Part shown: piece by piece, positions 25,376 through 32,219 of the stretch
Numbering within the stretch: position 1 is the stretch's first letter
Layout: the number at the start of each line of letters is the position of its first letter
Source of the DNA: Defluviicoccus sp.
Lineage (GTDB): Bacteria; Pseudomonadota; Alphaproteobacteria; MPNO01
Direction: 5' to 3'
NCBI GenBank assembly: GCA_022823775.1
Contig: JAJEHI010000068.1
Location: forward strand, 1-32,358
DNA: 32,358 nt
Made by a program: the position numbers and the translations under genes
The notes under the pieces: model-generated
What the model saw: the letters and a program-made list of their open reading frames with translations, nothing else
The model's database searches: none
What the model was told of the DNA's origin: nothing

Positions 25376-26281
25376 TCACCGCGCCCAGATGGAGATGTCG
25401 GCAAGATAATCGCGCGTCGACCGGTCGAGCGGATAAAACAGCACCCCGTTCCGGCCGAACCAGCGACTGTAAACCTGTTCGTAGCGGCCGGTGAACTCCC
25501 GCACGTCCGCGAACATGTCGATCAGGGTCCGGTTGACCAGATCCCTCCAGCGGCTGTCGTCTTGCGGCAGGACGCAGGCGAGACTTTCGGTCGCCAGCGG
25601 GCGGGTCCTCGGCAGCAGCACGACGCTGCGCCGCGGCTCGCTGCGTTCGGCCAACCCCAACAGCACGACCCCGACATTGGCGACGCCGTCGACCTCGCCC
25701 TTCTCCAAACCGCGCATCGCATCGCCCATGTTGGGATAGTCGCGCAGAGTGGCGGCCGGCAGGCGATCCTTGAGAACGGCCACGGTGGTCGTGTTCTTGA
25801 CGACACCGATCTTCAACCGTCCGACATCGACGACCTCGCCGGCCTTGCCGCGATAGACCATCACACGCGTGCCGTCGCGGAAGAAGGGGAGCGAAAAATC
25901 CACCAGCGATTCCCGGCCCCATGTCGGAGTCGTGATGCCGCAGACAATGTCCAGCTCGCCCTCGGCCACGCGCTGAAGGCGGTCGCTCGGCGTAACTTCG
26001 GAGAGCTCGACCCTGACGGACCGGTTCAGCGCCTTCTCGGCGGCGCCGCGGATCTCCTGGAGAAGGTCGACGGAAAAGCCCTTGAATTCTCCGGACGCCA
26101 GCTTCTGGGCGAACGGGGCCGCGTTGGCCCTCGTGCCCGCCCGGATCACCCCGTCGCGGGCGATCCGGTCCAGAACGCTCTCCGCGGCGACCGCTCCGGA
26201 AACGCCGCCCGTCAGCATGGCGCCGGCAACGGCCGCCGCCGCCAGCAACGCGCATGGCCGTATCGTGATTCGCAACCTCAA
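25376..26281 (-). CDS. Periplasmic amino-acid-type solute-binding protein (SBP family 3)
   Basis: 301 residues from a TTG at 26281 with GGAGG 8 nt upstream. A signal peptide (about 1-33, ending GAVAAE) leads into a family 3 binding fold: VLDRIARDGVIRAGT, FKGFSVDLLQEIRGAAE, SDRLQRVAEGELDIVCG, VDFSLPFFRDGTRVMVYRG and IGVVKNTTT. The ligand arginine after TPTWGRES is in the usual place. It has no permease or ATPase beside it on its own strand; instead it diverges from the methyltransferase/fusion-receptor operon, so it may deliver ligand to that receptor. The C-terminus (VLFYPLDRSTRDYLADISIWAR) extends slightly beyond the usual fold. The specific ligand is unknown. Confidence 0.88.
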   Translation of the reverse strand: MRLRITIRPCALLAAAAVAGAMLTGGVSGAVAAESVLDRIARDGVIRAGTRANAAPFAQKLASGEFKGFSVDLLQEIRGAAEKALNRSVRVELSEVTPSDRLQRVAEGELDIVCGITTPTWGRESLVDFSLPFFRDGTRVMVYRGKAGEVVDVGRLKIGVVKNTTTVAVLKDRLPAATLRDYPNMGDAMRGLEKGEVDGVANVGVVLLGLAERSEPRRSVVLLPRTRPLATESLACVLPQDDSRWRDLVNRTLIDMFADVREFTGRYEQVYSRWFGRNGVLFYPLDRSTRDYLADISIWAR

Positions 26282-26390
26282 ACCCGGCCCCTCCCGTTGG
26301 CCGCCGGGTCGGTGTATGCCCGTCCCCGGCTCGACGACGGCTTCCGCCCGGAAGCCGCCCGGCCACCCGGTGTCGAATCCGTTTCGACTT

Positions 26391-26420
26391 ACTATTTGAA
26401 CCTCGGGTCGAAATTGTCAA
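26391..26420 (-). promoter_or_regulatory. Sigma70-type promoter of the solute-binding protein
   Basis: Reading leftward: a perfect TTGACA (26420-26415), an 18-nt spacer, AATAGT (26396-26391, 4 of 6). It predicts a leader of about 100 nt before the TTG start at 26281. Confidence 0.5.
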
Positions 26421-26424
26421 CAAT
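26396..26424 (+). promoter_or_regulatory. Possible overlapping promoter of the receptor operon
   Basis: TTGAAC (26396-26401), a 17-nt spacer and AACAAT (26419-26424) on the plus strand, 4 of 6 matches each. It overlaps the opposite promoter almost completely, so the two directions would compete. Match quality is modest. Confidence 0.25.
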
Positions 26425-26471
26425 GGCCGGGATTTGATACCGCTGCCCATGCGGGGCGGCGCGGAAGAAAT

Positions 26472-27332
26472 TTGCGCATCAGCCAATCCGACGGAGAAGC
26501 CCTGACCGTGCCCTGCGGCATTAGCGATACCGTGGCCGTCCGCGCGCCGGCGTCCAAGGTCGGGACCCCGGATATGTCCAGCAGCTACGATGCGTACATT
26601 TCCTCGGGCCTCTACGACCGACGATATCCGACGCCGAACAGGCGCACGCTTCGAAGGCTTCTTCGCCTGATGCCGGCCGCGGGCCGCTTTATGGATTTCG
26701 GCGCGGGCACCGGACGCTATACACTGCCGTTGCTGGAAAACACCGGGGCGACCGGCGTGGCATACGACGTCTGTCCGACGGCGTGTCGCATGCTGACCGA
26801 GCGCCTGGAGCGTTTCATTGGCGACGGGCGGCTGGACGTCAGGAACGGGAACCTGAGCGAAATGGTCGATGCGTTTCGACAGGGCTTCGATCTCGCGCTT
26901 CTGGCATTCGGCGTTGTCGCTCACGTCGCGGGACGGGGCGAGCGGGTGAGACTGCTCGGCGCGATTCGCGAAATGCTGAAGCCGGAAGGCGCGCTGGTGC
27001 TCAGCGTGCCCAACGCGAGGCGCCGGTTCCGCGCGGAACAGCGCGCGGCGGCTCCGCTCGTGCGGGACGGAGTGCTGGAGCCGGGCGACGTTCTGTACGA
27101 GCGCAGGTCGGGCGCCGACACCATCGAGATGTTCTACCACCTGTTCTCGCCGGACGAAGCCCGGTCGGAGTTGTCGAGCGCCGGATTCGGCGTTGCGAGC
27201 ATGGAGCCGGAGAGTCTGCTCCCGGAGACCGCGGTCGTCACGAATTCGCTGCTGGGCCGACTGGACGATCTGGCCTGCGAGGCAATTCCGGTGGCCAGCG
27301 GATACGGTTTTCTCGTCGTGGCCCGACCGTGA
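26472..27332 (+). CDS. Class I SAM-dependent methyltransferase
   Basis: 286 residues if it starts at the TTG at 26472 (GGAAG close upstream); an ATG at 26574 would give 252 residues starting MSSSYDAYISSGLYDRRYP and is a real alternative. The SAM-binding motif I is RFMDFGAGTGRYTLPLLE, followed by the acidic second strand VAYDVCP; motif IV is around LALLAFGVVAHVAG, and LKPEGALVLSVPNARRRF is the typical post-motif strand. The substrate is unknown. Its TGA overlaps the GTG of the binding-protein/permease fusion (GTGA), so it is translationally coupled to the receptor genes. That makes a role in the same system likely: modifying the receptor or ligand, or acting on a metabolite the receptor senses. 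All of these are inference. Confidence 0.8.
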   Translation: MRISQSDGEALTVPCGISDTVAVRAPASKVGTPDMSSSYDAYISSGLYDRRYPTPNRRTLRRLLRLMPAAGRFMDFGAGTGRYTLPLLENTGATGVAYDVCPTACRMLTERLERFIGDGRLDVRNGNLSEMVDAFRQGFDLALLAFGVVAHVAGRGERVRLLGAIREMLKPEGALVLSVPNARRRFRAEQRAAAPLVRDGVLEPGDVLYERRSGADTIEMFYHLFSPDEARSELSSAGFGVASMEPESLLPETAVVTNSLLGRLDDLACEAIPVASGYGFLVVARP

Positions 27333-28957
27333 AGGACGTTCTCTTGTCGAAAACGGCCGGCGGACGATCCGTGACTGCCCGCGTCGGCGTTCTGTTCCTG
27401 GCGGTTGCCTGTTGCCTGGCGGGCACGGTACCGGCGATGGCGGACCGGCTGGACGAGATCCGCGCGAGGGGCCACCTGATCGTCGGCGTAAAGGGAGACT
27501 ACCAACCCTTCGGCGTGCGCGACGAAACCGGCAAGCTGGTGGGGTACGATATCGACGTCGCGCACGGTCTGGCGGAAGCGGTGGGCGTGCCGGCCCGGTT
27601 GATTCCGGTAACCAGCGCGAACCGGCTGCAGAAGCTCGCGCGCGGCGAGATCGACGTGGTGGTCGCGACGCTGGGCGACAACCGCAGCCGGCGCCGGCTC
27701 GTCACCATGATCGAGCCGCAGTATTACGGCGACGGCGCGAATGTCCTGCTGAGGCAGGGTTCGGGCATTACCACCTGGGAGAGTTTGCGCGGCCGGACGC
27801 TCTGCAGCGTGCAGGGTTCGCTGTGGAACCGCCCGGCCAACGAGCGCCTGCTGGTGGAGACGGTTTCCCTCAACTCGACGCGCGAAGCGGCCCTCGCGTT
27901 GCGGAACGGCCACTGCGTCGGCTGGCTGTACGACGAAGTCAATCTGCTGAGCGCCCTGGCCAGCGGAGATTGGGACGGCTTCGAGGTGACGCTGCCCACC
28001 CGCTTCGTCGCGCCGTGGGCGATCGCCATCCGTAAGGAAGAAGCGGGAGGTCGCCTCGACCGCCTGCTGGGCGACAAGGTCGCATCCTGGCATCGCGACG
28101 GGTACCTCCAGGAGCTGGAGAAGAAGTGGAAATTGCCGCCATCGCCCTATCTCCGGCACGCCCGCGAGGTCTGGCAACGGAAGGACGGGGCGGGCGAATT
28201 CGTCTGCCGCCGCGACGATGACGGCAACTGGCCGCTCGAATGCCGCGAACGCGCGCTGGTGACCAGCCAGGAGCTCGGCGGCCTTACGGCAATATCCATG
28301 GCTTTCAAGGAATCGACCGGGCTCGACCTCAGCCCGGTTTACGATCCGCTCGACAGGAGCGCGTTCCTTTACGGCCTGTCCCTGACGGTCGCGCTGTCGG
28401 TCCTGACCGTCGTGGGGAGCGTCGTCTTCGGCGCGTTGTTCGGGTGGGTGATGCACCGGCGTATCCCCGTCGCGGCCCCGTTCCTGCACGCCTTTTGCGC
28501 CGTGCTCCGGATGACGCCGCCGCTGTTGCAGCTCTACGTCGTCTTTTTCGGCATCGGGGGAATCCTGTTCGCATACGGGTTTACGCTCGATGCGTTTTCG
28601 CTCGCGGCCGTGGTGTTGTCGCTCTATGCCGCGTCCAGCAACGCGGTGTCTTTCTCGCTCGCGGCGGACGTGGCGGCCCGGGACGGCGGTAGTCTCGGAT
28701 TCTCGTTGAACGAGCTCCGCCGGGCTTTCGACCTGTGCCAGGCCGCGATAGCCGGCAATTCGATCAACATCGTCAAGGCGACCGGCATGGCGAGCACCCT
28801 TGCCCTGCCGGAGCTGGTGCATGCCAGCACCGCGATCATCGCCGAAAAAGGCAATGACGGCGTGATGATGAACCTGCTGCTGCTTTGCTACTTCGCTCTG
28901 GTTTTCGCCACGATTTGGCTGCTCCGCGGCTGGGAGCGGAGGGCGCAGCAAACGTAA
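27329..28957 (+). CDS. Fusion of a solute-binding domain and an ABC permease (amino-acid type)
   Basis: 542 residues from a GTG overlapping the methyltransferase stop. Residues about 1-39 are a signal/anchor segment ending TVPAMAD. Residues about 42-281 are a family 3 binding domain (GHLIVGVKGDYQPFGVRDE, GYDIDVAHGLAEAVG, LQKLARGEIDVVVATL, and ELEKKWKLPPSPY at its end). A linker with two cysteines follows (FVCRRDDDGNWPLECR). From about 344 a HisM/GlnP-type permease starts: LYGLSLTVALSVLTVVG, LRMTPPLLQLYVVFF, then NSINIVKATGMASTLALPEL, the segment that precedes the final helices in this family. Between these the cytoplasmic loop that should read EAA...G...LP, the ATPase contact, is short and degenerate (DVAARDGGSLGFSLNEL). 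Binding-protein/permease fusions exist in GlnPQ-type importers, but no ATPase gene accompanies this one. Probably half of a receptor with the next gene. Confidence 0.85.
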   Translation: MKDVLLSKTAGGRSVTARVGVLFLAVACCLAGTVPAMADRLDEIRARGHLIVGVKGDYQPFGVRDETGKLVGYDIDVAHGLAEAVGVPARLIPVTSANRLQKLARGEIDVVVATLGDNRSRRRLVTMIEPQYYGDGANVLLRQGSGITTWESLRGRTLCSVQGSLWNRPANERLLVETVSLNSTREAALALRNGHCVGWLYDEVNLLSALASGDWDGFEVTLPTRFVAPWAIAIRKEEAGGRLDRLLGDKVASWHRDGYLQELEKKWKLPPSPYLRHAREVWQRKDGAGEFVCRRDDDGNWPLECRERALVTSQELGGLTAISMAFKESTGLDLSPVYDPLDRSAFLYGLSLTVALSVLTVVGSVVFGALFGWVMHRRIPVAAPFLHAFCAVLRMTPPLLQLYVVFFGIGGILFAYGFTLDAFSLAAVVLSLYAASSNAVSFSLAADVAARDGGSLGFSLNELRRAFDLCQAAIAGNSINIVKATGMASTLALPELVHASTAIIAEKGNDGVMMNLLLLCYFALVFATIWLLRGWERRAQQT

Positions 28958-28959
28958 CG

Positions 28960-31527
28960 ATGCCCGATGTCGTCGACATTCTGATCACCTGGACGCCCTA
29001 TCTGGCGCTCGGGTTCGGCTGGAACATTCTGGTTTCCCTGGTCGCGATGGCGGTCGGCACGGCGATCGGCGTCGGACTCGCCGCGCTGCGCGGCGGCAAG
29101 AGGAGACAGCTGAGCCGGGGAGGCAGCGCGCTTACGGTACTCGCCGCCAGCGCGCCGACCTTCGTCATGCTGTTCTACCTCGCCTACATGGTGCCGGCGA
29201 GCTTCCAGCTCTTCGGCGTCGTGGTGCCCGTCCCGGTCTGGCTGAAGGCATCGCTCGCGCTTTCGATCGCGGTCGCGGGGTTCGTATCCGACAATGCGCT
29301 CGCCGCGCTGCGGCATCTCAGGCGCGGGCAGATCGCCGAGGCGATGCTGTTCCTGCCGTCCTGGACCAATTACTTCCTGATCATCGTCATGGCCTCCGCG
29401 ACGGCTTCCGTCATCGGCGTGCCCGAAATGGTCTTTCGGGTGGACACGGTGATCGCGGCGCTGGGCCAGCCGCAGCTCTCGTTCTGGATCTATCTCTACG
29501 CGATGGCCTGGTTCCTGGCGTTCGCGGGCGTCGTGACGTTCCTGATGCGGATAGCGCACGTAACCCGCGGCGATTCGAGCGCGAGCCTGTCGCGGCATCT
29601 CATTCTGATCGTTACCGCGTCGGTCGGCATCGCCATCGTGGGCGTCGCTATCGCGCTGGGCCTGCTGGCGCGGAATGCGCTGATCGACCAGGCGGAGAGC
29701 CAGGCGCGGCTGGTTGCCGGCCTGATCGCGAGCGAAGCCAACCGGGTGGGCGTGGTCGCCGACGAAATCGACCGGGTCATCGTATCGGAGAACGAAGCGC
29801 AGGCGATCGCGCTGGGCCACATCGCCGACGTCCTGGCCGACGACAGGAAGGCGCTCGCCGTCGAACTCTCGGAAATTACGGCGGATAGCGCCGTCGACGA
29901 CATTTGGGTGCTGGACCGAAGCGGCATTCCGTCGGCGCGCGCCATCGGCGGACTCGGCCAGACCGACCCCGGAATGTCGGTCGACGAAATCGACGGCCCG
30001 GTGCTGCGCACCCTGATCTCGGGGCGGCGATACTCCATTTCCTTCCGGACCGTGCCCCGGGACGGGCTGGAGGCTCCGATGCGGTATACCGGCGTTCGCA
30101 GCCGGCAGGGACGGTTCGTCCTGGTCGGCAGCCAGGCGAACAAGACCTCGAGCCTCGGCGAGACCATCGGGCTTGCCGCGGCGCTGGACTCGCTGGCGGC
30201 ACAACCCGCCGTCCAGGCCATCTGGGTGGTCGACGATTCACTGAAGGTGACCGCGGCGGTGGCGGCGAACCTGCCCCGGGGCAGCGAACAGCCGGAATTC
30301 GGATCGGCCGACAGGTCGCTTGCGAGCCGGGCGGTCAGAGGGGTCGCGGAGTCCTTCCTGAGCGACAACGCGTTGCATGTCGCGGCGCCCATCCTGGACC
30401 GGGGCGGCGTCGCCACCGGTGTCGCCGTCCTTCACATGCCGCGCGACCGTCTCGACAGGCTTCTCGAGGACTATGTCGCGTTCGGACTGGCGGCGGCGCT
30501 GGCCGCCTTCCTGATCGGCGCGGTAACCGCGACGTTGTCGGCGCGCCGGATCACCCGGCCGGTGACCGCTCTGACCCAGGCCGCGGTCGAGATGGACCGG
30601 GGCAATTTCGCACCGGAGGCGCTCGATGACTTCGGGAACCGGCGGGACGAGCTCGGGCGGCTGATCCACACGTTTCAGACCATGGCACGCGAAGTCCAGG
30701 CCCGCCGGGAGCATCTGGAAGCGCTGGTCGCCGAGCGCACGCTGGATCTCGAACAAAAGAACACGCTGCTCGACGAAGCGAACCGCCGGATGGAGGACGA
30801 GCTTTCGGTCGCCCATTCGCTGCAACATGCAATCCTGCCCAAGAACCTGCCGCCCGACACCGCCTATTCCGGAGACGCGGTGATGACACCGGCGCGCGAG
30901 ATGGCGGGCGACTTTTACGATTACTTCTCGCTGCCCGACGGCCGCCTTGGACTGGTGATCGCCGATGTCTCGGGCAAGGGCGTGGCCGCGGCCTTCTTCA
31001 TGGCCATCACGAGGACCGTGATGCGGGCCTCCGCCCAGGAGATCTCGGAGGCGGGCGCCTGCATGCGGCTGGTCAACGACAGGATATCGTCGGAGAACCC
31101 GCACGACCTGTTCGTCACTCTGTTTTACGGCATTTTGGACCCGTCGACGGGTCGGCTGACCTACGCCAACGCGGGGCACAACGCTCCGTTTCTTATCCGT
31201 CAAACGGGCAACGTCGAAACGCTGCCCTTGACCGGCGGCGTCGCGGTAGGGGTATTGCCGGCGCTGGAATACGACGAGAAGGACCTGACTCTCGAAGTCG
31301 GAGACACGTTGTTCCTCTATACCGACGGCATTTCGGAGGCGATGAACCTGAGCGGCGAGACCTTCGACGAGCATCGCCTCGAGAGCGTCCTCTCGATCGG
31401 CCCGGGCGCGCCGGTGGACACCGTGATCGGAAACGTCACCCTGGCGGTGGGCGAATTCGTCGGCGAGGCGGAGCAATCCGACGACATTACCTGCCTCGTG
31501 CTGCGCTACAACGGCAAGAACGGCTGA
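28960..31527 (+). CDS. Fusion of ABC permease, Cache-like sensor, HAMP and PP2C phosphatase (RsbU/SpoIIE type)
   Basis: 855 residues; the ATG lies 2 nt after the preceding stop. Order: (1) about 1-205, an amino-acid ABC permease-like membrane domain (LGFGWNILVSLVAMAVGTAIGVG, then TNYFLIIVMASATASVIGVPEMVFR, the family's characteristic late segment); (2) a transmembrane helix near 212-235; (3) about 236-490, an extracytoplasmic region resembling a Cache domain (ALIDQAESQARLVAGLIA, VDDIWVLDRSG); (4) a second helix near 500-520; (5) HAMP from about 528 (RRITRPVTALTQAAVEM); (6) a coiled coil to about 620; (7) PP2C catalytic domain with AGDFYDYF (near 650), VIADVSGKG (near 670), LYTDGISEA (near 788) and SDDITCLVLRY (near 842), so all metal-binding aspartates are present. 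The permease's ATPase-coupling EAA loop seems deleted (LRHLRRGQIAEAMLFLPSW). Expected role: ligand-controlled dephosphorylation of a STAS protein. Confidence 0.85.
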   Translation: MPDVVDILITWTPYLALGFGWNILVSLVAMAVGTAIGVGLAALRGGKRRQLSRGGSALTVLAASAPTFVMLFYLAYMVPASFQLFGVVVPVPVWLKASLALSIAVAGFVSDNALAALRHLRRGQIAEAMLFLPSWTNYFLIIVMASATASVIGVPEMVFRVDTVIAALGQPQLSFWIYLYAMAWFLAFAGVVTFLMRIAHVTRGDSSASLSRHLILIVTASVGIAIVGVAIALGLLARNALIDQAESQARLVAGLIASEANRVGVVADEIDRVIVSENEAQAIALGHIADVLADDRKALAVELSEITADSAVDDIWVLDRSGIPSARAIGGLGQTDPGMSVDEIDGPVLRTLISGRRYSISFRTVPRDGLEAPMRYTGVRSRQGRFVLVGSQANKTSSLGETIGLAAALDSLAAQPAVQAIWVVDDSLKVTAAVAANLPRGSEQPEFGSADRSLASRAVRGVAESFLSDNALHVAAPILDRGGVATGVAVLHMPRDRLDRLLEDYVAFGLAAALAAFLIGAVTATLSARRITRPVTALTQAAVEMDRGNFAPEALDDFGNRRDELGRLIHTFQTMAREVQARREHLEALVAERTLDLEQKNTLLDEANRRMEDELSVAHSLQHAILPKNLPPDTAYSGDAVMTPAREMAGDFYDYFSLPDGRLGLVIADVSGKGVAAAFFMAITRTVMRASAQEISEAGACMRLVNDRISSENPHDLFVTLFYGILDPSTGRLTYANAGHNAPFLIRQTGNVETLPLTGGVAVGVLPALEYDEKDLTLEVGDTLFLYTDGISEAMNLSGETFDEHRLESVLSIGPGAPVDTVIGNVTLAVGEFVGEAEQSDDITCLVLRYNGKNG

Positions 31528-31534
31528 ATAACCC

Positions 31535-31555
31535 GCGGAGGGTCTATCCCGCCGC
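31535..31555. terminator. Imperfect hairpin between the convergent phosphatase and kinase genes
   Basis: GCGG-A-GGG (31535-31542) pairs with CCC-G-CCGC (31548-31555) around TCTAT, one A-G mismatch. The kinase TAG (31546-31544) lies in the loop. No T-run follows in either direction, so only a weak candidate. Confidence 0.3.
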
Positions 31556-31885
31556 CCCGCCGTTCCGCGTCTCCCTGGTAAGGGTCACGACGTTGCGCCC
31601 GTCGGTTCGCCGGTAGCGAAAGCCGTCCATCAGCACCCGCACGAAGTGAACTCCGAGCCCGCCGATCGGCCGCTTCTCGATCGGCGCGTCGATGTCGGGA
31701 TGGGGCGCGGCGGTCGGGTCGTAGGGCTTGGCGTCGTCCGAGAGCTCGATCACGAGTACGCTGCCTTCCATCCAGACGGTCATTTCGATCCGGTGTCCGT
31801 CCGAATCGTCATAGCCGTAGCTGATCGTGTTGGTCAGCAGCTCATCGACGGACACGTTGACGGCGAAGGCGATTTCCGGCGCCAC
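31544..31885 (-). CDS. RsbW-like anti-sigma-factor serine kinase (HATPase)
   Basis: 113 residues from a GTG at 31885, but homologous coding clearly continues upstream to about 31975. GHKL ATPase motifs: N box VDELLTNTISYGYDD, G1 box LSDDAKPYDP, G2 box IGGLGVHFVRVLMD, then the final strand NVVTLTRE. Upstream of the GTG the same frame reads AILELSLKNDL, RELAVAAEHVKAFCAEHG, the usual N-terminal helix of this family, until a TGA at about 31990; no ATG, GTG or TTG occurs in it. An ATT at 31969 is the only codon resembling a start at the right place. In partner switching this kinase phosphorylates the STAS protein and binds a sigma factor or other target. It converges on the PP2C gene. Confidence 0.82.
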   Translation of the reverse strand: MAPEIAFAVNVSVDELLTNTISYGYDDSDGHRIEMTVWMEGSVLVIELSDDAKPYDPTAAPHPDIDAPIEKRPIGGLGVHFVRVLMDGFRYRRTDGRNVVTLTRETRNGGAAG

Positions 31886-32078
31886 ACCGTGCTCGGCGCA
31901 GAAAGCCTTGACATGTTCCGCCGCGACGGCGAGCTCGCGCAGATCGTTCTTCAGGGAAAGTTCAAGAATGGCGAATGACCCGAGATTTCAAGCGGTTGTA
32001 TGCAAAGTCGGGCCCGGCCCGGTGAACGGGACGGACCTTTGACGGCTCCGTTAATCGGTCGCGTGCCTCTCCCGCTGG

Positions 32079-32108
32079 ATAGTCTTTCCTTTTTTTCGCA
32101 AAGGTCAA
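32079..32108 (-). promoter_or_regulatory. Possible promoter of the RsbW-like gene
   Basis: Reading leftward: TTGACC (32108-32103, 5 of 6), an 18-nt A-rich spacer, GACTAT (32084-32079, only 3 of 6). It would give a leader of about 100 nt before the presumed kinase start. The surrounding stretch (31986-32219) contains no gene that I can support. Confidence 0.22.
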
Positions 32109-32219
32109 ATCAATAAAACGGAGGGGCGCTCTGGCGCGAGCGAATGGTTTTCCTTGGTGGTCGATCCGCTCATGTACTAGCCTTGCCCGACCGTCCAAGC
32201 ACCCGGAGAACACCGCGAC

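Larger units (their letters stand above)
26373..26424. repeat. Cluster of inverted repeats in the divergent regulatory region
   Basis: ATTGTCAACAAT (26413-26424) has perfect 5-bp arms and covers the minus-strand -35. TTTCGAC (26382-26388) and GTCGAAA (26407-26413) are inverted copies bracketing the minus-strand -10. TCGAATCCGTTTCGA begins at 26373. The layout suggests operator boxes between the binding-protein gene and the receptor operon. Confidence 0.35.

Noticed and set aside
27134..28951. A 605-codon minus-strand open frame
   Set aside because: Antisense to the binding-protein/permease fusion, which has clear family motifs.
28885..28959. An upstream in-frame start (28885) for the permease-PP2C fusion
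   Set aside because: It would overlap 73 nt of the preceding gene and adds residues with no membrane character; the ATG at 28960, 2 nt after the stop, fits the operon.
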